64,000 bases of DNA from Symbiodinium natans (GCA_905221605.1 CAJNDS010000135.1:152001-216000); one strand, 5' to 3'. Positions 52,456 to 63,734 are shown, counted from the first letter of the stretch. The notes: generated from the letters alone by a model not told the origin. Program-made: numbers and translations.

Positions 52456-52635
52456 CTCCTGGCATCCCTTGTAAGCCCTAAACCCTAAGCCCGAAACCCT
52501 AAGCCCAAAAAAGAACCCTAAACCCTAGACCCTACCTCAACCCCCAAAATACGTAAAACATTAGCCCTTTTAAGAGTTTTGGGCTGTCTTTTTACATATT
52601 GGGGGTCCAGGTAGTCCCGAAGCACGCCTGCGCAG

Positions 52636-52674
52636 GATCTGATGACCAAGCTTTCAAGTAGTTCGATCCAGAGG
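52636..52674 (+). CDS. candidate exon
   Basis: TGCGCAG|G, DLMTKLSSSSIQR, GT donor (GTCGCG). The frame remains open for AERSQARHPPPGG into a family 2 palindrome arm. Confidence 0.4.
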
Positions 52675-52708
52675 GTCGCGGAGCGGAGCCAGGCGCGGCA
52701 CCCCCCTC

Positions 52709-52919
52709 CTGGAGGTTCATGGGTACCCCCGGTCTCCCTGCTTTAGGGTTTAGGTTTTAGTGTTTAGGCAGTAGAATTTATATAGGGTTTAGGTTAAAAT
52801 TGAAATTTTTAAGTACAGTTATAACCCCAAGTATCACTGTCCCTATGAGCCCTCTAAGTCGCCCAAGTAGGCTATAAATAGGCTAATCGGTTCTACGTAC
52901 CCATGTACCTCCAAGTACT
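52709..52919. mobile_element. family 2 palindrome with internal telomeric repeat
   Basis: CCTGGAGGTTCATGGGTACC … GTACCCATGTACCTCCAAGT; the extra length is telomere-like sequence in the left arm. Confidence 0.6.
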
Positions 52920-53650
52920 TCACCCTCAACTCCAGCATTCAAGGGTGTAGGGTTTTGGGAAACCTAAACCCTAAGCCCTAAACCCTAAACCGTAGACCCG
53001 AAGCCCTAAACCCGAACCCTAAGCCCTAAACCCTAAACTGTTTTTTCGGGTGTGGGGTTTAATGTTTTGGACTCAGGGTTTCAGGGGCACAGGTCTTTTA
53101 GAGCTTTGGATCTGGGATTGATGGGTGTAACGATCCCGCTGCTCTATACAACTTCTCTTCTCTATACGCTGCTACTTCGAAGGGTGTAGGTGTAAGGTTC
53201 AGGGTTTTGCGGGCTTGAGGTCTGTGGCTTCTTACGGGCTTTGAACGGAGTTCTTTCTACTATAGTTTACGTGTTTTTATGCACCCTAAACCTCCAAAAT
53301 TAGGACCTACAATAGTTATAAGATAGTTCTCCTGCAGCCCATAGCTTTAACCGAACCCCTCAAATCCCACCCCTACACGCACCAGCATTTGCCGACCCCC
53401 CCCCCCCCCCCCCCCCCTCCGCCCTTTTGCTTCTCGGTGAGGTTTAGGGTGGTTCCTGGGGGGTTCAGGGTAGTCTTTAGGGTGTAGATCCTCAGAGTCA
53501 CCGTCACCTCGATAACCATTTTCAGGGATCCCTAGGGGGTATCCTCCATCCGCTCGTTGATTAGGGTTAAGGCTATGGGCTTGGGGTTTAAGATTTGGGG
53601 TTTAGGGTTTAGCCCCAGCAACGCCAAGCGATTTGTTGGCTTGTCTTCAG

Positions 53651-53708
53651 GAGGAGTCCTCGACGGGGACATCGCGCAGGGACGATTTCTTGGCACCTCT
53701 ACTCAGAG
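53651..53708 (+). CDS. candidate exon with good acceptor
   Basis: GGCTTGTCTTCAG|G then EESSTGTSRRDDFLAPLLR, GT donor (GTATCG). Another open frame (GVLDGDIAQGRFLGTS) runs through the same bases. Confidence 0.4.
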
Positions 53709-54950
53709 GTATCGAACCCTAAAACTTCGTCCCGAAACCCTGATTCCCCATTATGGCAGTTTCCGAGTTTGTTGTCACTTGGCGGGCGGGAGGGGGAAGG
53801 GGGACGGGGTACGTAGAGTTTCTTCGAACCGTGGGTTCGGGGATGAGGGTTGATCCCTAAACCCTAAGCCCTCAAGACACCCTAAACTCAAGGCCCTGAA
53901 CCCGAAACCATACCCTAAACCTTGAACCGGATAGGACGTTGGGATGCTTCACATGCGCCCATGTTGGGCTTAAGAGCCCCTTATTTGCGAATATGTTTCA
54001 GAGGGCTGCTGTAAGCCAACCAAGCATCTAACTCAAGGGACTCAAGGAGGACCCTCAAAAGGGAATTTTTTGGGGCACGGGCTACTTAGGTGTATAGGGA
54101 CTAAATGAGGAATATGTATATGTATATGTATATATATATATATACACACCCACACATAGGGGTACATACGGGAATAAGATTAAGGGTCCCTTCTTGGGCT
54201 CCCTGCCTGCTTCTATCCCTTATCTAACGGCTCTGCGTTCGGCTTATCGGTCATGTGAGTCCTGGAGTCCTGGAGGGCACAGGTTTCGGGCTTGGAGAGC
54301 TTTGGGCAGTTGAGGAAGAATGTTCGGCTTAGGGTAAGATATAGTGATACTACAGTGTCCCCCCCAAAAAAAAAACCATTCGAATTGTTAACCCTAAACC
54401 CTACACTCTGGACCCCAAACCCGAATCCCTGTTCTAACTAAGGCTTGGTGTTCATGGGGGTGCAAGGTTCCGGTTTGACGGATAAGGGTTTTTGTGGTGT
54501 CGGGTTCAGGGTTCACGGCTGGCTTATGCAGGGCTGAGGGTTCATCGGTTCCAGATAGGCTAGTGCTGTGCTATACGGACCCATGAACCCCTAAACCCTA
54601 AACCATAAATCCTAAACCCAAGCAAGGAAAGTGAGAACCAGTCGAACATTAGCTCCAGACTGGACGAGCCGGTCCCTGGGTTTTCAAGTTGACCGCGCAG
54701 CAATTTAGGGTTTAGGTTTGAGGGTTTCGGGTTTAGGGTGTAGGGTGTAGGGTTTAGGGTTTAGGGTTTAATTAGGGTTTACGACTTCAGGTTTTTAGTC
54801 TTTCAGGGCTCAGGCTACGAAGGCTTCCGGTGTGTTTAGTAGCCGTTTTTCCCTTCAGAACTTCACATCACCCCGACCAAATGCCCTCATCCAAGCGTTG
54901 TGTTTAACCAGCTCCTTCCTGGGAACTACGCTCCTGGCAGTGCCCTTAGC

Positions 54951-55077
54951 TACTATTTGCTTAAGACCCCACCCCAAAAACATATTCTTCCTCCTAAGGG
55001 CAACATAGTGATGTCTCTCTTGTCTTTGTTTTTTTTTTTTTTTGGGGGGGGGGGGGGTTCTGAATCACGTAGTAGTT
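54951..55077. mobile_element. family 4 palindrome with T/G homopolymer expansion
   Basis: TACTATTTGCTTAAGACCCC … T17G14 … TTCTGAATCACGTAGTAGTT. Shorter T/G runs occupy the same point in other copies (57122, 2651). Confidence 0.8.
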
Positions 55078-55498
55078 AAATCTCGGGGTTCGGGTGAGGT
55101 CTCCAGGATACTATTTGAGGAGCTTGGCCTACTATCGACGTATGGTAGCTGATAAAATGGGCTCGTTTTTCGTGATGCCTAAACCCCGAAAACTCAACCC
55201 TTATCCCTAAAACCCTGAACCCCACTTCAACATTGAAAGCGCAAGCCTAAAACCCGAAACCCAGAAAGCTTCATCACCCCAGCCCCAACATCTTTGTGAT
55301 CTTGCAAAGCTAAACTCTAAACCCAACATCAACCAGGGCCCCCACTCTTACCGCAGGAATCCTTATCATAAGACCCCCCTGAAAACTGAGCCTAATACAG
55401 AACAACACCCAAACCATGTGAAGAACATGCTCCTGAAAGTGAGTATCGCCCCCCTTCTCCACAACAAAAAACTCACGAAACCCTTAAACGGCTGTAGG

Positions 55499-55585
55499 TT
55501 GGGATGTTGCCCCTTATACTAACAGTCCTCAATAGGGATTAGAGTATCCCCTCTGATGATCCCTATTCACGGGGAAACCTCCCAG
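55499..55585. mobile_element. family 1 palindrome with right-arm deletion
   Basis: The left arm is intact; the GGACTGTTAGTATAAG block is missing from the right arm. Confidence 0.8.
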
Positions 55586-55849
55586 GTGCAACCGAGGCCC
55601 CTAAAGCAGACAAAAAAAGCCTTCCACCCGAAAGCTGTGACCCTCCAGTCACTGCCCGATTTAGGGTTTAGGGTTTAGGGTTTAGGGTTTAGGGCTGAGG
55701 GCTTAGGGTTTAGAGAAACCCTACGCCCTCCGCTAAACCCTAGGCTGGAGGGTACTTCACAAACCCCCTTCCCCCCCCCCCCCCCCCCCTCCCCCCCCAC
55801 ACAAAAAATCCTAAAACCCTAAAACCCTAAACCCTAAAGCCCTGAAACC

Positions 55850-55965
55850 CCTAAAACCCTAAAACCCTAAAACCCTCAAACCCCTGAAACCCTTAAAGCC
55901 CTAAAACCCTAAAACCCTCAAACCCCTGAAACCCTTAAAGCCCTAAAACCCTAAAACCCTCAACC
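55850..55965. repeat. 50-bp tandem duplication of degenerate telomere
   Basis: CCCTCAAACCCCTGAAACCC TTAAAGCCCTAAAA-type block repeated twice. Confidence 0.8.
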
Positions 55966-56341
55966 CTCAACCCTAAACCCCAGAGTTTGGGGTTTACGGG
56001 TTCAGGGTTTAGGGGTTTAAGGGTTTACGGCTCTAAGGGTTTTAGGGCTTTCAGGGTTTCAGGGGTTTGAGGGTTTAAGGGTTTAAAGGTTCAAGGGTTA
56101 ACGAGCTCGCAGCCGATAGGTGTTAGGCACTCTCCCTAAACCATCAAACCCCCCAAATTTAAACCCTAAACCCTTAAACCCTCAACCGTCAACTCCCGGA
56201 CCCCTAAACCCTAAAAACCCTAAACCCTTCAACCTATACTCTCAACCGTCAGCTCCCTAAACCCCTAAACCCTAAACCCTAAACCCTAAACCCTAAACCC
56301 TAAACCCTAAAAAAAAAGCAAGACCAAAGCGCACTCCCGAG

Positions 56342-56388
56342 GGCAACCTTCGCGGTAGCCGCGGGAGCCGCGGCAGCGGAGCGAGCTC
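56342..56388 (+). CDS. candidate exon, Ala-rich
   Basis: TCCCGAG|G then ATFAVAAGAAAAERA, GT donor (GTTACC). A second frame gives GNLRGSRGSRGSGAS. Confidence 0.35.
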
Positions 56389-57060
56389 GTTACCGTTGTG
56401 GCATGGCTATGCATAGGGTTTAGGGTTTAGGGTTTAGGGTTTAGGGTTTAGGGTTTAGGGTTTAGGGTTCAGGGTTTAGGGTTGAGGGGGCCCTTCATCC
56501 GACTTAAAACCCCCCAAGACAAGTGTACTTAGAACCCATTCGTAAGCCCCTCGAGTACCCTAATTTGCTAGTTGGATTCATAAGCACCCTGAACCTCCGA
56601 GCGGGGTAGAGAGTTCAAGGTTCAGGGACTGACCAAATAAAGGGATAAAGGAGGGGACCCTGAATTAATCATGTCATGTATACATATGCGTATTATATGT
56701 GCATATAATGTAAAGTAAGGCCGCCGCTTTACATACCTTTCTGATAGTTGGCTTCCTTAAAACTGGCATCCCCGAGGCACCCTCATGCCCTCATGCCATG
56801 AACCCTAAACCCTAAACCACCCCAACCTAGAACCGCCCTCCAGTAGACCTGGTCTTGACAAGCATTATATAGCTCGCGACTGGCGTGCTGCAAACTCCCG
56901 CCAGATCCCCGGCCAACTGAGACAGCCATAAACCCCAAACACTGAACCGCCTCCCCCTAAGCCGGAACCCTAAACCCCAAACCCTGTGCCCCAATGCCTC
57001 CTAAGCCCTACACCTGCAAGGTTGATGGTCTAGGGATATTGAGGTCTAGGGTTCAGGGCT

Positions 57061-57155
57061 TACTACTTTTGGCTCAAAGAATACGAATCCCTATGTTACC
57101 CCTATGAGGAAGAATGTTGCATTTTTTTTTGGGGGGGGGGTTCCTATACAAGTAG
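57061..57155. mobile_element. family 4 palindrome, diverged
   Basis: TACTACTTTTGGCTCAAAGA … CCCTATGTTACCCCTATGAGG … GGTTCCTATACAAGTAG. Confidence 0.7.
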
Positions 57156-57207
57156 CTGCCTTGGGTTCAGAGCCTTGAACCCGAGATCTCACTTCGACCT
57201 TGTTGAG

Positions 57208-57251
57208 GCCGCCGAAGAAGGAGAAGTATCTGGCAGCTCCTTCAAACACAG
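57208..57251 (+). CDS. candidate exon, frame ambiguous
   Basis: TGTTGAG|G; one frame gives AAEEGE with GT at 57226, another PPKKEKYLAAPSNT with GC at 57252. Confidence 0.3.
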
Positions 57252-57261
57252 GCGCACTAAA

Positions 57262-57360
57262 CCCTGGACCCTAAACCCTAAACCCTAAACCCTAAACCCT
57301 AAACCCTAAACCCTAAACCCTAAACCCTAAACCCTAAACCCTAAACCCTAAACCCTAAAC
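57262..57360 (-). repeat. interstitial telomeric array
   Basis: About 14 CCCTAAA units, ending next to a family 2 palindrome. Confidence 0.95.
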
Positions 57361-57381
57361 CGAAACCCTAAACCCTAAACG

Positions 57382-57516
57382 CTACTTGGAGGTTCAGGGC
57401 ACTTCAGAACCCCAGTTATAACTGCACTTAGAAGCCCCCTAAGTCCCCCAAGTCCCCGAAGTAGGTGAGAAGTGGACTCATAATTGGCGTTATAAGTAAC
57501 CATGAACCTCCAAGTA
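57382..57516. mobile_element. family 2 palindrome between telomeric arrays
   Basis: CTACTTGGAGGTTCAGGG … CCATGAACCTCCAAGTA with CCCTAAA units touching each end. Confidence 0.9.
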
Positions 57517-57846
57517 AGACCCTAAACCCTAAACCCTACACCCTAAACCCTAAACCCTAAAGAGACACTGAACCCCAAGCCCCAAAATCCCTACACCCAA
57601 ATCATCCCTGAATTGACAGGTCATCCACGCCATGCTTCGGCCTAGGGTTTAGGGTTTAGGGTTTCGGGTTTAGGGTTTCGGGTTTAGGGTTTAGGGTTTC
57701 TAGGGTTTATAGAGTTTATAGGGTTTATAGGGTTTCTGGGGTTTATCGGGTTTATAGGGTTTATAGAGTTTGTAGGGTTTATAGGGTTTATAGGGTTTAT
57801 AGGTTTATAGTCCTAAGCCCTGTAGCCACACGAGAGCCTAAACCAG

Positions 57847-57876
57847 GCTTCGAGCGCCTCAGGCCTCTTACGCATT
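57847..57876 (+). CDS. candidate micro-exon with GTAAGG donor
   Basis: AACCAG|G, ASSASGLLRI, then GTAAGG. Confidence 0.35.
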
Positions 57877-58161
57877 GTAAGGCATGCAGCAGCGAAGATG
57901 GCTTAAGACGAGCTTCAGGTCAACTTAGGGTTTAGGGTTTAGGGTTTAGGGTTTAGGGTTTAGGGTTTAGGGTTTAGGGTTTTGGGATATGTGGTTGAGG
58001 GTTTGTGGTTCAGGGTCCACTGGGGGGTTCAGGGCTGCCAAAAAGACCCTAAACCCTAAACCCCAAACCCTAAACTCTAAACCCGAAACCCCCGCCTTGT
58101 GAGTAGTGAAGCTGGCGGCTGTGTGTTGCGCCCCTGGTCCACCATGTCGGGACGCCACCAG

Positions 58162-58203
58162 GAAAGGTGCGGATGCCTGCACATCTCAAGCGTGGCTGCA
58201 GTT
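58162..58203 (+). CDS. candidate exon
   Basis: CCACCAG|G, KGADACTSQAWLQL, GC donor. The antisense strand is open too (ATG at 58182). Confidence 0.3.
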
Positions 58204-58205
58204 GC

Positions 58206-58303
58206 CCCTAAACCCTAAACCCTAAACCCTAAACCCTAAACCCTAAACCTAAACCCTAAACCCTAAACCCTAAACCCTAAACCCTAAACCCTAAACCCTA
58301 AAC
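58206..58303 (-). repeat. interstitial telomeric array
   Basis: About 14 units with one shortened unit (CCTAAA). Confidence 0.95.
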
Positions 58304-58644
58304 GCACTCTTCAGATGCTTTTCACCCAAACCCTAAGCCCTAAGCCCTAGGGTTTGTAGGTTTAGAATTAGGGGTTAGTAAGGTTTATACGCCCCTTAAG
58401 GGCGGTTTTGAGATTGGGGTTAGTAGGGTGTTGGGTTAGAGCCTGTAGAAACCTGAACCCTCAAGCTTTACCTGGACCTCCCCCAAGCACCCTGCCAGAC
58501 ACCCTGAATACCACTTAGGGTTCAGGGTTTTAGGTTCAAGGCTGAAGGTCCCCCAAACCCCAAACCCCAAACCCCAAACCCCAAACCCCAAACCCCAAAC
58601 CCTAAACCCTCAACCCTCAACCCTCAACCACTTCCCTAGTCCAG

Positions 58645-58672
58645 GAGCGGACTCCGATCCTCGGAAACTTGG
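58645..58672 (+). CDS. candidate micro-exon
   Basis: AGTCCAG|G, ERTPILGNL, GC donor (GCTTTT). Confidence 0.3.
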
Positions 58673-58793
58673 GCTTTTTAGCATCCTCTGGGCTCGGGGG
58701 GTTAGGGTGTAGGGTGTTTAGGGTTTAGGGTTTAGGGTTTAGGGTTTAGGGTTCAGGGCCCTAAGCCCGTAAACCCGAACAGCGCTTAGCTCA

Positions 58794-58859
58794 ATGTGGC
58801 AGCTCCACGAGGATCTCGGGCATAACCCCTGCCTCGCCTCCCCCAATGAAACCCTGTAA
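58794..58859 (+). CDS. small ATG frame
   Basis: MWQLHEDLGHNPCLASPNET, L, TAA; possible start exon or terminal exon. Confidence 0.25.
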   Translation: MWQLHEDLGHNPCLASPNETL

Positions 58860-59117
58860 GAGAGCTAGGGTTTAGGGTTTAGGGTTTAGGGTTTCGGGTT
58901 TAGGGTTTCGGGTTTAGGGTTTAGGCTGTAAGGGACCAGAGACTTCCGAAACCTATAGAAACCCTTCTTGTAAAGACGTAAAGATTTAGGGTTTTGGGTT
59001 TTGGGTTTTGGTTTTGGGTACAAATCTCTAAAACCCCTTCAAAGTTGGTATGAGCCCTTTGTTGTTCGTTGGGCGGTGGATTTCAAGAAGACGTTGTGTT
59101 TGGTGCTCGGGGTTTAG

Positions 59118-59161
59118 GACCCTGCCTTCAGCAAGTTGCCTGAAAATTCCATGCCGTTCAG
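59118..59161 (+). CDS. candidate exon at telomeric acceptor
   Basis: GGGGTTTAG|G then DPAFSKLPENSMPFR. Right boundary unclear; the sequence after CAG is GGTTAG. Confidence 0.35.
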
Positions 59162-59221
59162 GGTTAGCCTTTAGGGTTTAGGGTTTCAGGGCTTCATCTT
59201 TAGAAGCTGCCCGCACCTTAG

Positions 59222-59320
59222 GATTTGGCTTCTTGATGTCATGAGTCTGGTAGAGGCCTCAGCCCCAAAACCCCAAATCCTGTCCCCGAACATGAGGACC
59301 AAAGGAAGCCTGGAATTGCG
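59222..59320 (+). CDS. candidate exon, unidentified
   Basis: ACCTTAG|G then IWLLDVMSLVEASAPKPQIL, SPNMRTKGSLEL, GT donor at 59321 beside a telomeric array. Thirty-two codons. Confidence 0.45.
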
Positions 59321-59777
59321 GTTTAGGGTTTAGGGTTTAGGGCTTAGGATTTTTAGGGTTTATAGGGTTTTGGGTTAGGGTGTAGGGCTTAGGGGTCATA
59401 TACCCTATGCCTATACTACGTACTAGAATTCCTACTAAGGCGTATGAACACTAAACTCTGGGAGTTCTTTTGGTCCCCGAGGTAAATGCCACTTTGCTAC
59501 CCTGAGCACTACATCCCCAACTTTTTCAACCCACCCAACCAAGCACTGAGCCTTGAGCTCGGAAAGGTTTAGGGCCCAGGGTTTAGGGTTTAGGGTTTTG
59601 GGTTTAGGGTTTTGGGTTTTAGGGCTTTGGCTTAGGGTTTTAGGGTTTAGGGTTCAGGGGTTTGTCGCCTTAGGTCAGGATTTTAGGATTTTAGGCTTTA
59701 GGGCTTTGGTTTAGGGCTTCCCTTTTCAGACCCATTGAAACCCAAAAACAAGTGGCCTGTCAGTCATTCCGTCAGCG

Positions 59778-59918
59778 ATGGCTCACCGGCCCCCTCGTTC
59801 CATCGAGGCCAATGACCACAAGCCAGGCGCAGATGAGGTCAGAAAGCCCAACCTGAACACAACCGTCCTTAGCTGTCGTCCGCATCTGTCACAACGTGCA
59901 TGGCTACTCAGACTTTGA
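59778..59918 (+). CDS. ATG-initiated frame, 46 codons
   Basis: MAHRPPRSIEANDHKPGADE, VRKPNLNTTVLSCRPHLSQR, AWLLRL, TGA. The frame is open further left to 59739. GTCAGA after DE could be a donor. Confidence 0.35.
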   Translation: MAHRPPRSIEANDHKPGADEVRKPNLNTTVLSCRPHLSQRAWLLRL

Positions 59919-60274
59919 TAGCCACGTTGCGAGCTTTGAAGCGTCGCGCAGGAAGCGGAGGCTTTTTTTGATAAGCGTGAAGGGGTTGAGGGTCGTGAAC
60001 TTCATACTCCACGCTGAGGTTTGGGTGGGGTGCGTGATAGTGGGTGTGAGAAGGACACGCAAGGCCTCTCCTCCTCCCCTCCTCCTTCTTCTCTGGTTAG
60101 AGAGCCGGGCAAACCCCAAAAACCCTAAACCACAACCCCCCCCCCCCCAAAAAAAAAATAAAAGTAACCCTGAGCAACCCATTCCCAAACCCCTAACCCC
60201 AAACCCCTAAACCCTAAACCCCTAAACCCTAGCCCCAAACCTTAAACCCCAAACCCAAACCCTAAACCCTCAAG

Positions 60275-60343
60275 GAAGTCTCTGCTAGAGAGTGATGACG
60301 TGTCGGTGGGCGGAGCCAGTGGAAGCCTGGAGCTCACCGGGGG
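60275..60343 (+). CDS. candidate exon, unidentified
   Basis: CTCAAG|G then KSLLESDDVSVGGASGSLEL, TG, GT donor (GTTGGA). Acidic/Gly-rich, protein-like. Confidence 0.45.
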
Positions 60344-61008
60344 GTTGGATTGTCTTAGGTTAAAGGGCTGGGCTTGAGGGTTTAGGGTTTCGGGTTTAGG
60401 GTTTAGGGTTTAGGGTTTAGGGTTTAGGGTTTAGGGTTTAGGGTTTAGGGCTATTTCGAGTTTATACTGAGAGGTTTCGATTCTAGGGTTTCGGGATTTT
60501 GCATCGGGGTTGAGGGTTTAGCTTTGGACTTTAGGCGTTTTGACGGGGTTGAGGGTTTAGGGTATATGTAGGGGTTGCGGGTTCAGGGCTTGGGGTTGAG
60601 GGTTGAGGATTTACATTGGGTTGAAGGTTTGGGTTTTTGGTTTTAGGACTGTCTCGGGCCTTGGGGGGCTCGAGTCTTTAAGCTCTTACCAAAAGCTGAG
60701 CCTCGTGAACCCGAAATTTCCTTCAACTGCCCAATGAATGCCTAACAAGCCCCCTACCCCACCCGCCCCCCACCCCGGCCCGCCACAACACCCCCAATGC
60801 CCTGATTCAATCCTGAAGCCCTATGCCACCTTCTAAGCCCGACTAGACATGCGACGCCCTACAGCACTGTGAGCCGACAAGCCTTCGTAGAGGTTTAGGT
60901 TTAGGGTTTAGGGCTTAGGGTTTTGGGTTAGGGTTTAGGGTTTAGGGGTTTAAGGGTTTAGGGTTGTAGGGTTTAGGGTTGTAGGGTTGGGAACTGGGGG
61001 GGCTGCAG

Positions 61009-61053
61009 GTCGAGAGCTCGTGTCGAAGCAGATTGAAGAAAGCAGTTTCAGAG
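61009..61053 (+). CDS. candidate exon
   Basis: GCTGCAG|GT then RELVSKQIEESSFR, GC donor (GCATGG). A second frame (VESSCRSRLKKAVSE) is also open. Confidence 0.4.
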
Positions 61054-61353
61054 GCATGGGGGTCAAAGGGCTGGGTTTGGGTTTGGGGTTTAGGGTTTAG
61101 GTTGGTTGGTTTAGGGTTTCGGGTTTCGGGTTTAGGGTTTAGGGTTTAGGGTTTAGGGTTTAGGGTTTAGGGTTTAGGGCTAGGGGTGTATCACAGTATG
61201 TGGCTTCTAAGCGGCGGGGTTTAGGGCTTGAGGTTCATAAGTTCGGGGTGGGATCTGCACGAGTCCACGGACTTGGACTTCGGAAGCAGGTTGCGGGAAA
61301 GCCCAAACCCTGTGGGCTTCTTTACGCCTTGGGGCTTGTCCTAGGGTCGTTGC

Positions 61354-61424
61354 ATGGGCCCTTTTATCAGGGGACCCCGTACATACCCCTTTTATACCCT
61401 ATAAAACCGAAGGGCCCATACTTC
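61354..61424. mobile_element. family 8 palindrome (CATGGGCCCTT)
   Basis: GCATGGGCCCTTTTATCAGG … ACATACCCCTTTTATA … AAGGGCCCATAC; relatives at 11111-11165 (inverse) and 17474-17508. Confidence 0.65.
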
Positions 61425-61462
61425 AGGACCTTTACTGGAGGGCAAGGGACCATGCCCTGTCA

Positions 61463-61520
61463 TAGTAGGATTCCTTTCTATTAAGGACACCAATAAGGTA
61501 CCCGTAAGATCGGAAACCCT
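61463..61520. mobile_element. family 5 right half merging into telomeric repeat
   Basis: TAGTAGGATTCC … AAGGTACCCGTAAGATCGG, AAACCC, then TAAACCCTAAACCC: the element's own terminus becomes the first heptamer. Confidence 0.65.
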
Positions 61521-61834
61521 AAACCCTAAACCCTATATAAACCCTAAACCCGAAACGCTAAACCCTAAACCCTAAAGGGCCCATGAAGATGACCTTAAGA
61601 GGCTTGTAGGGTTCAGGGTGCAACATCCAGGCCACCGGGGCCGACTGAGTTTGTGTAAGTCCCTTTAAGGTCTAGGGTTTGGGGTTTAGGGTTTAGGGTT
61701 TAGGGTTTGGGGGCTTCGGGTAGAGTAGAGTTTGGGGGTTAAGGTTTGGGAGCCTCAAAGTTGAAGGTCCCTAAACCTTAAACACCCTAAGGCCCTCAAC
61801 CCTAATTCTGTCTTAAGCCCGAAATCCTAACCTG

Positions 61835-62125
61835 TTGAGTGCCCATAGCAAACTGGATCACCCTGCGGTAAGAGTTAGTGCTTTGAGGGCTCAGGATAAG
61901 GACTTTGTTTGCTGCTGTTTACGTGGGCTGCACTTGATCTTTTTACTTCCTCCTGAGATCCGTTTGAGGATTTGGGCTGATAGGTTGGGGGTTGCGGTCA
62001 TGCATTGGTGTTCCACTCAACCCCTGATATGGATCCGGCCTGGTTGCAGGCACGCTCTCCGTTTGGTTGCGGGGGGCTCAGCCAATCTAATGATCTCCTG
62101 CAAACTATGTCCCCATCTTGGGTAA
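61835..62125 (+). CDS. open frame in a unique 380-bp island
   Basis: Ninety-six codons without telomeric repeat: SAHSKLDHPAVRVSALRAQD, FVCCCLRGLHLIFLLPPEIR, LRIWADRLGVAVMHWCS. No ATG at the left; not recognised. The minus strand is open over 61998-62214. It may be one long exon or chance. Confidence 0.3.
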   Translation: MSAHSKLDHPAVRVSALRAQDKDFVCCCLRGLHLIFLLPPEIRLRIWADRLGVAVMHWCSTQPLIWIRPGCRHALRLVAGGSANLMISCKLCPHLG

Positions 62126-62460
62126 TTTCCCCAAATATAAGGCTCCATATTACGATAGCAACCCGGATAGGAAACCCACCAAACAACGAAACCTAGTTCA
62201 GAGAAATGCCCCATACGCCTATTGATATGCAGACTTTTATCAGCCCTCTATTGAGCTAAGCCCTAAACCCTAAGTACGCTAAGTATCCTAAGTACCCTAA
62301 GTACCCTAAACCCCGAGCCCTAAACCCGAAACCCTAAACCCTAAACCCTTAACCCTTAACCCTAAACCCTAAACCCTAAACCCTAACCCCCCCCCCCCCC
62401 TGCCAAAAAACAAAATCACCTCTCCGGAGCTCCAGCTTCCACCTGCTCGTGTGCTGTAAC

Positions 62461-62652
62461 CCTAAGGGTCCATGTACCTAAATCGGGTCTAGGGTTTAGG
62501 GTTTAGGGTTTAGGGCTTAGGGTTTAGGGTTTAGGGTTTAGGGTTTAGGGTTTAGGGTTTAGGGTTTAGAAATACTTGGGCCTTTTAAGTACTTCCTATA
62601 TGAAGTACTTTAGGGCCCAAGTATAGAATGATCAGGTACATGGACCCTTAGG
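62461..62652. mobile_element. family 3 palindrome split by a telomeric array
   Basis: Perfect 19-bp ends (CCTAAGGGTCCATGTACCT / AGGTACATGGACCCTTAGG). About 86 bp of TTTAGGG repeat (62484-62569) lies in the left arm where the right arm has only GATCATTCT. Confidence 0.9.
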
Positions 62653-63159
62653 GTAAGAACCTGCAATAGGGATCCTTGTAGTCTCTCATGATGCAAGTAG
62701 GATGCAAGTAGGAACAGGGTTTAGGGTTTAGGTTCTAGGGTTTAGGTTAGGGTTTAGGATTTAGGGTGTAGGGTGTAGGGTTTAGGGTTCAGGGTTTAGG
62801 GTCTAGAGCCACCCACGCGCCCCAACAAAAGATGCCCTGGTCTTCCACCTAAACCCAAAACCTCCTCCCCTGCCCAAAGTGATTGATGGCCAAAGAGTGC
62901 CGCGTTCCGGGCTCTTGAGGCCTTCAGTTTTGTGTCGACCAGGTACGTGGAGGTTCAGGGCAGTTTTTGCCCCAAGTGCACCGATACGCCCCCTCTATAA
63001 TCCCCTATTCAGGTTGTAAGTAGACTTATAGTTGGGGTTCTCCTAGTAGGGTTTCGGGTTTACCGTAAACCTTCAGAAACGAACACTGAACCGTAAGCCC
63101 TAAGAAGAAACCTTATTAAGAAACGAACCCTCAACCCTAGGACCTCAGAAGTGAAGACC

Positions 63160-63271
63160 CTAAACCCTAAACCCTAAACCCTAAACCCTAAACCCTAAAC
63201 CCTAAACCCTAAACCCTAAACCCTAAACCCTAAACCCTAAACCCTAAACCCTAAACCCTAAACCCTAAACC
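63160..63271 (-). repeat. interstitial telomeric array
   Basis: Sixteen perfect CCCTAAA units. Confidence 0.95.
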
Positions 63272-63315
63272 CAAACCCCCAACCCTAAGCCCGGAAGCCC
63301 ACATCGCTGGCCCAG

Positions 63316-63361
63316 GAACAGCAATGCCTTCAACTACGCAGCCTTTTGCTGGCATTTTGGG
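63316..63361 (+). CDS. candidate exon
   Basis: GGCCCAG|G then NSNAFNYAAFCWHFG, GT donor (GTTGAA). Confidence 0.4.
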
Positions 63362-63454
63362 GTTGAAGGGCCTTTCGGGTTCAGGGTTTAAGGTTTAGGA
63401 TTTAGGGTTTAGGGTTAGACCCTAAACCCTAAACCCTAAATTGCCCCTCCCCAG

Positions 63455-63487
63455 CTCGATGTGGCCCTGCAAAAGAACCCTTGTGCA
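63455..63487 (+). CDS. candidate micro-exon
   Basis: TCCCCAG then LDVALQKNPCA; end uncertain; stop follows three codons later. Confidence 0.3.
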
Positions 63488-63734
63488 GGGTGGTAGTTCG
63501 AAAGCTTCGCCCGAAACACACCACACATCTATGCCCGAAATCCACCCCCAAACTGCTAGAACCCGACACCCGTCCAGAACTTTAAAGAACGAAACCCCAT
63601 GAAGTGCTAGAATACCACAAGCCTTAAACTCATCTACGAACTCCTAAACTGTAAGCCTTTAAATCCCAACCCTCAAAATTTTAACCATTCCGAAAGCTTC
63701 GCCAAGCTTGTCCCCCCAAAAACCTCAACCCTAA

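Noticed and set aside
57066-57080. TTTTGGCTCAAAG as a spliced-leader relic
   Set aside because: It lies at the TTTGCTTAAGAA position of a family 4 palindrome, so the likeness is explained by element divergence.
59904-60210. Overlapping + and - frames of about 100 codons
   Set aside because: They cross a C/A homopolymer and telomeric repeat; composition is driven by CTCCTC and CCCC tracts.
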